This document shows positions 39,141 through 49,222 of a DNA stretch of 64,000 bases, piece by piece; position 1 is the first letter of the stretch; each line of letters opens with the position of its first letter. The notes beneath the pieces were generated by a model that was not told where the DNA came from, searched no databases, and saw only the letters and a list, made by a program, of their open reading frames with translations. The stretch comes from Notospermus geniculatus. Lineage: Eukaryota; Nemertea; Pilidiophora; Heteronemertea; Lineidae. A program made the translations under genes and the position numbers. The stretch spans positions 631,654 to 695,653 of the forward strand of contig NMRB01000047.1 of NCBI GenBank assembly GCA_002633025.1, read 5' to 3'.

Positions 39141-39332
39141 TCATAATTCATGCCAGGCTACAGCAAGAATTGATAGTGTGGAAAAAGCCATTATTGCGTT
39201 CGAAACAATGTAGAGAGCTTGACGCGTGGGAACATCAACGATAACCTGGACGACTGACAGTGACACCATTTGAAACACGGCAAATTCCCCAGAAAGAATT
39301 TCTCCCAAACGGGACGAAAATTTGGACATTTC
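39141..39332 (-). CDS. Candidate 3'-terminal exon with two hydrophobic segments (copy A, minus strand)
   Basis: Acceptor GGTCTTGTTTATAG (minus strand) is followed by EMSKFSSRLGEILSGEFAVF, then QMVSLSVVQVIV and ALYIVSNAIMAFSTLSILAV, ending AWHEL before TGA. Two hydrophobic stretches separated by DVPTRQ resemble a membrane hairpin. The phase-1 frame that would follow the exon ending at 40008 reads differently (GNVQIFVPFGRNSFWGICRV...), so the true frame is uncertain. The copy B version (54609-54800) is identical in sequence, which gives no information on constraint. Confidence 0.25.
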   Translation of the reverse strand, partial: EMSKFSSRLGEILSGEFAVFQMVSLSVVQVIVDVPTRQALYIVSNAIMAFSTLSILAVAWHEL

Positions 39333-40007
39333 CTATAAACAAGACCAACACTTACATTTAAGAAGACATTAATGTATGGCGATGCAGTTCCATCTTCACG
39401 AAAACCTCATTAGAGTGCAATTTACGCCGACAACTCTATTTTTCATTCAGAAACCCAGATTCGCTGTCACTGGGCAGCAATTACCCATAATGTCAAGTAT
39501 TTATTTTCGTAGCAAAAGTAAATATGCACAAGAGTAATAGATCCTCTCCACTAGTATACTCCTTTGATGACTTCTTTCCACAGAAGAAGACCGATTGAAC
39601 ATTGTGTCCTTGGAGGATTTATGAGGGCAAATTAACTGCTTTGGATCTGTTGCAACCGCTGAAGTAATGAAAACGAATGTTCAAGGAAACCTTTCCATGG
39701 AATGCGCCTGCTTGACAGAGGGGGATGAGATGTGGCCATCCGGATGCGACGACTCTTTATTAAACCGGATCTTACTCCGCTGCAAGGAGAACGTTGTGTG
39801 TCGCAGGCAGTGGTGGATCTGGCAAAGAAGAACACGGCGGATGCCTGATCCTTTTAACAGATGGATGGATTTTTAACCCAAGACAATACCAGAGCGTCAC
39901 CAATTCAGACCTTTAATTCTATTTTGTTTGCTAGTAATAGCACAACATATCTGACGTCGATTTCATCTGAAAAAGCGATACCAAAGATATTTTCGTTTTT
40001 GCCTTAC

Positions 40008-40182
40008 CTTGAAGAGAGAGACGTTTCATTTTTGTGAAGGCAACGCCTCCGCGTAACACAACACTAAGCTCCCTGATGTGCTTCATATGTTCTGCCGACA
40101 CACTATCTGGCCAAATATAAGAGACATTGTGGGGAACTTGTCGTGCATGCATTAATGCTTCACGACAGCAAATCTCATCAAT
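40008..40182 (-). CDS. Candidate internal exon, unknown family (copy A, minus strand)
   Basis: On the minus strand, acceptor TTCCTAACAG precedes an open frame IDEICCREALMHARQVPHNV...SAEHMKHIRELSVVLRGG...KMKRLSLQ that ends at donor CTTCAAG|gtaagg (58 codons plus 1 nt). An in-frame open segment upstream (40201-40422, starting VASMDSKVSQPSLF) is separated by two stops only 21-24 nt apart, too short for an ordinary intron. That weakens the model. No family is recognised. The copy B counterpart lies at about 55479-55653 with four changes, only one of them in a third position. Confidence 0.25.
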
Positions 40183-40700
40183 CTGTTAGGAACCCGCGCA
40201 TCATCTGGTTTTATGTTTTGGCGTCCCAATCATCATGACGAAGGGTTCACAGTGGAGTGTCACAAACGTGGCAGAATGATTTGATTTTCCTTCTGGTGAT
40301 AAAGAAATGTCGTGTTTCTGGTACACGTCAGTAGGATAGAACAAAATGATGACTGGCGGTGTGTTGAATAATGGAAAACTGAATAAAGATGGTTGGGAGA
40401 CTTTGGAGTCCATTGAGGCTACCTGTAAAAGGGTAGGTTAATGATCCCGACAGCTCATATCATCAGGCAAGATGCGAGTCGACTTAGATGGAAAATATCA
40501 TTGAAAGATATTCACAAACCAACGTAGTAGAAGAAAGAGTTGTTGCTCCGGATTGCAACTTAGCTAAGAAGAGGAAGCCACCGTTATCAATACTCCTCCG
40601 ACGAGAGGCTGGCTGAATTGATCATTTTACTCTTTTCCTTTGTATAGCTTGTCACAGTGGAGACCAAAAGAAGTGGGCTTTGTACCCCTTTGAAATGTAA

Positions 40701-41178
40701 ACAAGTCATTATACTCTCTTGGCTATTTCACATTTTTACCTGTACAATAAAGGAAGTTTGTTGATGAAACTGCGCAAATATCTACGTTCAAACAATTCAT
40801 GTAGGCCTTCTTTAAAACCATCACATACAACTTTGTCGTTTAACAAAGGATTTCATTCCCATCCTGCTGTCAATGACAAGCTGCGCGATATTAAACCTGT
40901 GTTAGATGTCGAGGTATTTAAACCGAATATTAGTATACAAGTCATTATACTCTCTTGGCTATTTCACATTTTTACCTTCTAAAACTGTACAATAAAGGAA
41001 GTTTGCTGATGAAACTGCGCAAATCTCTACGTTCAAACAATTCATGTAGGCCTTCTTTAAAACCATCACTATACAACTTTGTCGTTTAACAAAGGATTTC
41101 ATTCCCATCCTGCTGTCAATGACAAGCTGCGCGATATTAAACCTGTGTTAGATGTCGAGGTATTTAAACCAAATATTG
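40701..41178. repeat. 236-bp tandem duplication, copy A only
   Basis: 40701-40936 and 40937-41178 both start ACAAGTCATTATACTCTCTT. Copy B has the segment once (56171-56410). Small indels (GTTTAAC/GTTAAC, CTTCTAAAA) distinguish the copies. A short open frame (YNKGSLLMKLRKYL...) is kept in copy B and in the first A copy by compensating indels. No family is recognised. Confidence 0.9.
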
Positions 41179-41830
41179 AGTTTCAAAGCAGTCCCCATCA
41201 GCCGGGAAAGAAATAATCTGTTATTAGAAGCCACATCGGCTAACATGTTGAAGCTGGTTTCGATTGGTATTGGAATCGTGGGCAAACGGAGTTGCTGATA
41301 GCTCCTTATAGACTCCAGGGCCGCAGGATATTGAAGGTGGAAATAAGTGTATGTGACATCGATATCTGGTTCTTGGCTTGGATGTTAGCCACTTACTCTG
41401 AGAGACACGAACCAAATACATGTACACAGGGAAGTTGAGGAATTTCCCGATCACCAGTACTGTTGCTCTTCATTATTCATACTATAGCCCGTGGGGTTCA
41501 TTTGAATGAAACATGTGATGGCCTTTCCTGAACAGGAAATCGAAGTGTAACCGCTGTTCAGACGACCAGACGTCCAACTGTCGGAACTTGCTCCGACGAA
41601 ATTTTGGAAAGTCGATACAACCAGAAAGGACGACGACCCCAGTCCACTACGATCGAGACGCTTAAGCCCCTGACTTCACCAACCGATCTCCAACTTGGTA
41701 ATACTTACAAAATACTGGCCTATTTGAGGTTCAGTTTCTTAATATAGATGACGAATTGCAGCTGACGGGTTCAGGCAACGTTCGGCTTTTAAGCGAACAG
41801 AGCCCCAAAGGAGGAATTTTACAGCACTCC

Positions 41831-41864
41831 CTCAAACCTTGGAGGAAATTCCTACAAGCTCAAA
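41831..41864. mobile_element. Micro-palindromic insertion (22 nt) with 6-bp direct repeats, copy A only
   Basis: CTCAAA (41831-41836) and CTCAAA (41859-41864) flank a 22-nt insert whose core CTTGGAGGAAATTCCTACAA plus G is an imperfect palindrome. Copy B has a single TTCAAA at the site (about 57059-57064). The half-sequence CTTGGAGGAA is shared with the palindromes at 20389 and 24377. Confidence 0.7.
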
Positions 41865-42802
41865 CTGATAGCAAAGGGTACATACAGCTCATCAACAGTT
41901 CATTTCGCCTCCCACCACAGGATACTTGATTTACCCACAGCTTCTCTTTGTGAACGGAGACAGATGGTCGCGGACTGGATGGATGCCAGCATATACCCGA
42001 GACATCATTAACAGCCCTCGTCTAGCTTGTCAAGTCTACAAGGGGTCACCCTGACTGTGTTTGAATATCTCGGTCACACCGTCATGGACGTGATGCGGCC
42101 AGATTAATTAAAATCTCACGGTATGATGAAGTATGACCTGGGGAGGCGGCATTTATCTGGTCGCGTGAAAGGAGGCTACGTAGATGTGTAATTATGACGA
42201 ACACCGACAGAGATACATCGAAAGTAGGAATTGGATTGGAAGTCAATGTGGAAAAGAGAGAAAATGATAGGTCAATATAGGCTGGATAAATACATAACTG
42301 TACAACAAGGGATCAAAGTCGTGGATTGACTGTTTGAAACAGGCCAACTAGATACTCCATTCTCTTCATGCAAACAATGGGCCTAATACTTGGCCTAAGA
42401 CGTTCATCGAATAGAATTTTTGAACATTGGCTTTAAACTTAGGTGGTCATCGATAATTGTGAGGAGAAAGTGAAAACGGGACAACCTGATACTCATTTCT
42501 CTTCATTTAAAAGCAATGGGTCTAGGCCTAAATCGATCATCTAATGCAATTTTTTGAAATTAGCTGGCTCTGGCGGTGAACTTAGCAGGTCATCGATAAC
42601 TTCGAGGAGTACATGTACATGTAACAAAAATGCAATCTTCTGTATTGAGCAGCATACCACTACTTCGAGAACCATACACAACCAGTGGTTCGACATTATT
42701 AACAAAGGGACTGGCACAGCACAGAGTGACCAATGGGCAACTCTCGGAATAGCTATAGTCTTTTGTGACGACCTCCATGTATTGTTTGGGCCAATTGTGC
42801 TT

Positions 42803-42990
42803 AAAGCTCTATTCTAAAGCCAAATCAGTGAATGATAACAATAGAGCACTTGGGCTGTTCTATGCATTGTGGGGCAAATGTGCCTCGTCGACTGTGAAAG
42901 CTCTATTGTAAAGCCAAGTCAGTCAATGATAACAATGGACGCGGAGCACTTGGGCTGTTCTGTTTATTGTGTTCTGTTTATTGTGGGATC
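42803..42990. repeat. 96-bp repeat units, copy A
   Basis: Two diverged units 95 bp apart (AAAGCTCTATT at 42803 and 42898). The second has an insertion (GGACGC) and a local duplication of TCTGTTTATTGTG. Confidence 0.8.
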
Positions 42991-43892
42991 ACTCTGTGCT
43001 GGTTTATACAAGCCTTCAGCCCTTTTCCAGCGACGGACTTTGTAAATTTTACTTTGAAAATGAATAATATAATCCACCAACAACTTGGGAAACACGAGCA
43101 TGCTTTTAGTCTTTTAATTTCCTGCGATGATCAAATCGCGTCATTTTACTTTCCGGATAATTTCCAACTCATTCTTTAACCTGCTGTGTTTAACAAAAGA
43201 CGCACCCACTACCGGAACCGTCGAGACAGACAACTCTTCAAAACGGATCAATTTCCATCATCATGTAAAAGTAGGACATTTGTGGCCGATTATTTCAATA
43301 ATCGTTCAACAAAATGAGAGTGAAAAACTGATTGGATGCAACAGGACCAGGTTTATCAGAATAATACATCAAAATCGATCGAGACTTGTTTTGTTGTCGG
43401 TGACCGTATCATGTTTTGTCACAGAAATGGCTAGTTAGCGACATTCTCTTTTTTAAATTAATTTCCTCTTCCCTCTATTCGTTTTTTCCTCAGAATATGA
43501 ACTGATTGATTGATTCATCGATTGAAAGCAACGACATTTTAATAGGATAAACATAACAAAACACCACTCCAGGCGATGTACATGTAAGACACTGACCACT
43601 GGGAGTAAGGGCCCTTTAAGGAAGACCTATGCAGCAGGTCGAACAGACTTAGAGGCACACCTGTCGCCTGTACAGATGTGACGTTAAGCTGCTCTATACC
43701 GATTCCTAGAAAATGATTGCGATATCTTGATGAAGATCAACTATATTTATCGGTCCGAGGACCCGATACAAGCTACATGTACTTACTCTGCCGATAAAAA
43801 CCAACGGGGGACATCTCATTTCTTAAAATGCAGGCTCTAAGGCCTAGATGCAGCACAGGTACGTATGTAAGCACAGCTGTGCTGCTAACATT

Positions 43893-44282
43893 ATCATATG
43901 TTTACCTGCCGTAGTGAGAATATGTCATGTTACTTTTACTGCTTCGGGCATGTTGATTTCAATTAATTGCAAATAACACGAGATGTGTGGTTCAGACAGT
44001 GATGGAAACTGCAATCAAATGGTCCAAGTACCCATGCATGCAGACGAAGGTGTTTGGGACACGCCACATCTCATTACAGATTCCTGGGAGCGGAGGCTAG
44101 CTGGCTCGGGGATCTTGGCAACCTGTGCTGGTTTATCCCTTAAATTTCCAACCCCTTTCACGCATAGAGTAATCCATGAGACAATTGTCAGAACGCCTGA
44201 TTCTGTTGTCACCACCTCCAATGTTGTGGGTCAAATGTGCCTGAAATGACTTACTGTGAAAGCTCTATTGTAAAGCCAAGTC
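43893..44282. repeat. 390-bp direct repeat flanking the gap, left copy
   Basis: It matches 45943-46336 almost exactly, from ATCATATGTTTACCTGCCG to AAAGCCAAGTC, with a 4-bp indel near 44225 (TGTG). It follows copy A directly. Its 3' end overlaps the first part of the 96-bp repeat unit. Confidence 0.95.
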
Positions 44283-44311
44283 CACAGGGACTTGACGCGA
44301 GACAGTAAAAG

Positions 44312-44406
44312 CTAGGGTTATAACCCTAACCCTATCTAGGGTTTTCACCTTCATTTAGGGTTATACTTAGGGTTACAACCCTCAACTAGGGTTAGGGTTA
44401 GGGTTA
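44312..44406. repeat. Interstitial telomere-like TTAGGG tract with inverted units
   Basis: TAGGGTT and AACCCTA units occur in both orientations. They include the perfect 16-bp palindrome TAGGGTTATAACCCTA and a terminal run of three GGGTTA units before the A-rich gap edge. Mixed orientation argues against a functional telomere end. Confidence 0.8.
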
Positions 44407-44426
44407 AACACACAAAAAATAAAAAT

Positions 44427-45210
44427 NNNNNNNNNNNNNNNNNNNNNNNNNNNNNNNNNNNNNNNNNNNNNNNNNNNNNNNNNNNNNNNNNNNNNNNNNN
44501 NNNNNNNNNNNNNNNNNNNNNNNNNNNNNNNNNNNNNNNNNNNNNNNNNNNNNNNNNNNNNNNNNNNNNNNNNNNNNNNNNNNNNNNNNNNNNNNNNNNN
44601 NNNNNNNNNNNNNNNNNNNNNNNNNNNNNNNNNNNNNNNNNNNNNNNNNNNNNNNNNNNNNNNNNNNNNNNNNNNNNNNNNNNNNNNNNNNNNNNNNNNN
44701 NNNNNNNNNNNNNNNNNNNNNNNNNNNNNNNNNNNNNNNNNNNNNNNNNNNNNNNNNNNNNNNNNNNNNNNNNNNNNNNNNNNNNNNNNNNNNNNNNNNN
44801 NNNNNNNNNNNNNNNNNNNNNNNNNNNNNNNNNNNNNNNNNNNNNNNNNNNNNNNNNNNNNNNNNNNNNNNNNNNNNNNNNNNNNNNNNNNNNNNNNNNN
44901 NNNNNNNNNNNNNNNNNNNNNNNNNNNNNNNNNNNNNNNNNNNNNNNNNNNNNNNNNNNNNNNNNNNNNNNNNNNNNNNNNNNNNNNNNNNNNNNNNNNN
45001 NNNNNNNNNNNNNNNNNNNNNNNNNNNNNNNNNNNNNNNNNNNNNNNNNNNNNNNNNNNNNNNNNNNNNNNNNNNNNNNNNNNNNNNNNNNNNNNNNNNN
45101 NNNNNNNNNNNNNNNNNNNNNNNNNNNNNNNNNNNNNNNNNNNNNNNNNNNNNNNNNNNNNNNNNNNNNNNNNNNNNNNNNNNNNNNNNNNNNNNNNNNN
45201 NNNNNNNNNN
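44427..45210. other. Assembly gap (784 N)
   Basis: The run of N lies between copies A and B. Its left edge is TTAGGG-like sequence followed by an A-rich tail. The long open frame that spans it has no meaning. Confidence 1.
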
Positions 45211-45303
45211 CCCAGGAAATGGCCTCTAGCGTGGTCCCTCTGGTCACCGCCAGGTGTCGCATTATAGTATACACGCCCGCTCTCAAATCACCTCGGTCAC
45301 CTG

Positions 45304-45521
45304 GGGCCGATTTTATAAACGATAGCTAAGATAAACCTCGGTTTAACCATCGGCTGTTCTGAAAACCGCTAATTAATCAAAGTAAACATTTTTACTTTTA
45401 GAATGTTTGGCTATCAACGATTCATAAAATCGAAAAATTTATTTCGGTTAGCAAACAGTTTGTCAACTATGGGGTGATGAAACCCGATGGTTATCTAAGC
45501 CATCGTTTATAAAATCGGCCC
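45304..45521. mobile_element. Foldback MITE-like element, 218 bp
   Basis: The inverted ends GGGCCGATTTTATAAACGAT and (reverse complement) GGGCCGATTTTATAAACGAT match over 20 bp and continue with GCTAAGATAA/GGCTTAGATAA. The ends resemble the GGGCCGTATTC family elsewhere in the window. No clear target duplication was found and it has no coding capacity. Confidence 0.8.
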
Positions 45522-45942
45522 TTGTACTCACAAGTATGACGCTAAAGGCCGGTTTTCATAAGGATATTCCTTCGATGGTTTCCCAATACATGGCCTGTTA
45601 ATTATCCCAATGCCTATGAAAAACGCTCCGCTCGCCGCAAACCGCAGCGGAATCCGCTGTAGTGGAAACAGTATTAATTCAAACAGGTTGTACAAGGCTC
45701 GGGCCTAATAGATTTACTTGTTTGTCCAATAAAACATCTACGGCCTGGCAGGTCCCTTCTAAAGATAGTCTCGACTCAATACCACAAGTAACAAATTCTT
45801 GTGTTTCTCACTGAAAACAAGACTTTTCATTTCGCCCCCGAGGCATGTTTAACTCATGACTGCACAATGAAGTCACTTCACAAATCAAATTTGTTTTCCG
45901 CATAGATCACAACCATGATTTAACGGTTTTCATTTTCCGATA
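45522..45942. other. Anonymous sequence between foldback element and gap repeat
   Basis: No gene or repeat structure was recognised in this 421-bp stretch. Confidence 0.4.
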
Positions 45943-46336
45943 ATCATATGTTTACCTGCCGTAGTGAGAATATGTCATGTTACTTTTACTGCTTCGGGCA
46001 TGTTGATTTCAATTAATTGCAAATAACACGAGATCTGTGGTTCAGACAGTGATGGAAACTGCAATCAAATGGTCCAAGTACCCATGCATGCAGACGAAGG
46101 TGTTTGGGACACGCCACATCTCATTGCAGATTCCTGGGAGCGGAGGCTAGCTGGCTCGGGGATCTTGGCAACCTGTGCTGGTTTATCCCTTAAATTTCCA
46201 ACCCCTTTCACGCATAGAGTAATCCATGAGACAATTGTCAGAACGCCTGATTCTGTTGTCACCACCTCCAATGTGTTGTGTGGGTCAAATGTGCGTGAAA
46301 TGACTTACTGTGAAAGCTCTATTGTAAAGCCAAGTC
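45943..46336. repeat. 390-bp direct repeat flanking the gap, right copy
   Basis: This is the partner of 43893-44282. It runs straight into the array of roughly 96-bp units that precedes copy B. Confidence 0.95.
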
Positions 46337-46560
46337 AGTGAATGATAACAATAGAGCACTCGGGCTGTTCTATTCATTGTGGGGCAAATGCCTAAAATGA
46401 CTGACTGTGAAAGCTCTGTTGTGAAGCCAAGTCAGTGAAGGATAACAATAGAGCACTTGGGTGTTCTATTCATTGTTGGCCAAATACCTGAAATGAGTGT
46501 TTGTGAAAGCTCTATTGTAAAGCCAAGTCAGTGAATGATAACAATGGAGCACTTGGGCTG
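46311..46560. repeat. Tandem array of a roughly 96-bp unit with internal inverted repeat
   Basis: Units start with AAAGCTCTATTGT at about 46311, 46409 and 46505 (spacing 98 and 96), with another at 46849. Each unit pairs GCTCTATTGT with ACAATAGAGC about 20 nt apart, a hairpin of about 10 bp. Related units occur in copy A (42803, 42898) and copy B (58429, 58527), and a partial one ends the left gap repeat. Confidence 0.85.
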
Positions 46561-47122
46561 TTCTATTTATTGTGGGATCACTACGTGCCGGTTTACCGTA
46601 TGTTTCCAGCCCACTGGAACCGCTGCTGGAGAGCACGTGCACCCAGTGCACCCCACCCCCTCCCCCTCTACGTCTCTGCATGCTGGTGTTTCAGGGAAAG
46701 AGCAATTCTCAAGAGAGTACGGGTTTTCTACAGAGGTGGTTATCCACGCACAGGAATGGGGACTACTCCTAAAAATGGATGAAGGATGACAATAGAGCAC
46801 TTGGGTGTTCTATTCATTGTTGGCCAAATACCTGAAATGAGTGTTTGTGAAAGCTCTATTGTAAAGCCAAGTCAGTGAATGATAACAATGGAGCACTTGG
46901 GCTGTTCTATTTATTGTGGGATCACTACGTGCCGGTTTACCGTATGCTTCCAGCCCAGTGGAACCGCTGCTGGAGAGCACGTGCACCCAGTGCACCCCAC
47001 CCCCTCCCCCTCTACGTCTCTGCATGCTGGTGTTTCAGGGAAAGAGCAATTCTCAAGAGAGTACGGGTTTTCTACAGAGGTGGTTATCCACGCACAGGAA
47101 TGGGGACTACTCCTAAAAATGG
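46445..47122. repeat. Two-copy tandem duplication of a 334-bp segment
   Basis: 46445-46778 and 46789-47122 are almost identical (offset 344, few substitutions), from ACAATAGAGCACTTGGGTG to CCTAAAAATGG. The second copy ends in the ATGG shared with the start of duplicated block B. The several 66-98-codon frames here are carried in both copies and show no coding signal. Confidence 0.95.
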
Positions 47123-48239
47123 CGATAAATCTCGAAACTTTCTTCTTTACGAGTCGATGAGCAGGTCGTGATATAACGAATCTCTCATCAGTGTCTCATT
47201 ATATCGCTGTATGGTACTTTCACGACTGGGAAGTGATCGCCCAGTGATTGAGCACTCCAGTGCTACTTAACCACCACTCCAAGTCAAAGGGTGGAGTTGA
47301 GGGGACAGCAACACTCCATTACCGTGACAAGCTCCTGGCCAGACCTCCAGGAAATGATGACTCTGCGATTAGTCATGTGTTTGACTTTGGTGGAAATGAG
47401 CAGGCTTGTCTTCACTGTGATGAATATTGTCAATCGCAAATCTTTCTGTTTGTCGAACGTACTGAAGGCACTACATCGAACCCAATATGTCTTCATTAAC
47501 GTAATCTTGGTGATAACCCTTCTGAATTTGACAGAATGAGATATCGTTCCCAAGTGCAAGCGAAGTAAAAGGCAAATAGACAGTATTTTGCCGTCAGACG
47601 TCGTCGTTCATCCAAACCGCCTACACACTTCCAAATTGGGAGTTCCCGAGAAAGTCTACTTATGGAGTAATAAGTGCCAACGTCGTGAATTGTACGTGTA
47701 GTAAGTAGCGTTGACCTTCTTAAAGTGGTATCCCTCTCGCTACAACTTCTCATCAAGCTTTAATATGCCTAATACAATGATAATGACGAGTAATAAGTTT
47801 GCTTAGTTCTCTTTACAAATACCACTTCTTGTGTGGGAAACGGTTTTCAGCTTCGATACGTGTTTAGCCCCCGGTCTGACGTGCACCATTAGAGCGAAAA
47901 CGATGATTTCCACTCATTTATAACAATTTGTATGTCATTATCTCCTACCCAGAAAGGTGGCAAATCTTAATTTAGCTAACGCCGTTAGGAACGTGTGTAT
48001 ATAGGTTGATGTTGCTAATGCGATAACCGTAGTGGAACGTCAAGAAATGGGAACACCCTTGTTTGAGAGACCAGGGCGCTTCACGATGACATCAACTGCC
48101 GAAACGCAATTAGCTATAGGCCAACGAGTGTAGGAAGTATATCGTTGTGTTCCTTTGAACATGATGCTACGCCGAAGGGTTCTGTTCGACAAACTGTAAG
48201 ACATAGAACTAAGCAGTTTCCTCGTGTCTTTTTTTGCAG

Positions 48240-48415
48240 TCCAATACAGACTGGCCTGCGGTAAATTTGAAGCACTTGCACTTGAGCATAATTTAAAAAA
48301 TCGGCTTGAAGATGCTGACGTGCTCTTGACATTTACATGTACCTTTCGGGAAAAAAGTAATGCAAAAAAGATTGTTTTAAACATGGTCAGCGAAGACGAA
48401 GATGAGATTGTATAG
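48240..48415 (+). CDS. Candidate terminal exon, unknown family (copy B)
   Basis: This is the counterpart of 33130-33278 with an uninterrupted T-tract acceptor (TCTTTTTTTGCAG, ending 48239). It reads QYRLACGKFEALALEHNLKN then RLEDADVLLTF, a two-codon insertion created by TACATGTA (48334-48341), and an acidic tail ending SEDEDEIV before TAG, 57 codons. The 6-bp insertion keeps the frame. No upstream exon was identified and no family is recognised. Confidence 0.4.
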
Positions 48416-48931
48416 ATTCAATAGCCTTGGCGAACGTTTGTCCAAAATTAAAGGAAAATGCTTTGTTTGGGGTCGGTGCAAGGTTCGGGAAGGACATAAC
48501 GAAGCCATACAAAAATACGTGACTTTTCAAATCATAAATTGTACCGTGTACACCAGAAGCAAGTTTTTTAACATTCGGAGCCTCTCATGAATGTTGTGTT
48601 ATTATATTTCGTGTCCTATGGCAATATTGATGTCTTCATGTATTTCATATTCATTGCCGAAGGCGAAAAACAAACATGGTTACCATTTGATGATTATCAA
48701 CCATGTGTGTTTGGTTCCGATCAACAGTCGACGCTGGCTTTGAAAATAAAGTCAGGGTTTGTTCCATGGGTTCAGCGCACGTCGAACTGGAAAAAGGTGT
48801 ACTGCACGAAAAAAATTTCGTGTATCTTTCAGTTTCTTTACTGTAAGGCCGTGCATACATGTATCTAACACGATATTCTGTATAGATTTGACCAACAAAT
48901 AGTATTATTACAAAATAATTATGGCCTGCTT

Positions 48932-49222
48932 TTTGTGGATAACCGTTGAAGGAACCTGTTACCGATCACAAACCAACCGTTTTTGCAGGCAATTTGTCAA
49001 AGTGGACAGGTGGCCATCGGTTAAAGCTGGAAAACGCTTCGCGTGTTTCCGTTTCTTTGCTGGAGGACATTTTTCACAAATTTTCATCAGCAATTATGAT
49101 AATAAGTACTTCAACACGACCTACTTTGTGGAGGAGACAGTTGAAAGAACCTATTATCGACCACAGCCGTTTATGCAGGCAATTGGTCAAAGTGACAGGC
49201 GAGCACGGGTTAAATGCTGGAC
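48932..49222. repeat. Diverged internal tandem repeat in copy B
   Basis: 48932-49033 (GTTGAAGGAACCTGTTACCG...) and 49124-49222 (GTTGAAAGAACCTATTATCG...) are related at roughly 75-80%. Copy A has only one, apparently hybrid, unit (33798-33890), as expected if recombination between units deleted the roughly 190 bp in between. Confidence 0.7.

Larger units (their letters stand above)
32007..43892. repeat. Large direct duplication, copy A (11.9 kb)
   Basis: It is collinear with 47119-59518. Identity is uneven: near-identical around 36800-39600 and clearly diverged around 33150-33500 and 33740-33830. Copy A lacks the 421-bp foldback element of B and about 300 bp near 33760. It carries its own 236-bp tandem duplication (40701-41178) and has seven rather than ten minisatellite units. 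No gene is recognised with confidence inside it. The short candidate exons are listed separately. Confidence 0.95.

Noticed and set aside
39141-39332. TM6-TM7 end of a second class C receptor on the minus strand
   Set aside because: Only the hydrophobic pattern is suggestive. None of the diagnostic class C residues (FNE, VPK) are present and another frame is equally open, so only a generic candidate exon is reported.
44351-45286. 311-codon open frame on the minus strand
   Set aside because: It is made of N; only a few dozen real bases contribute.
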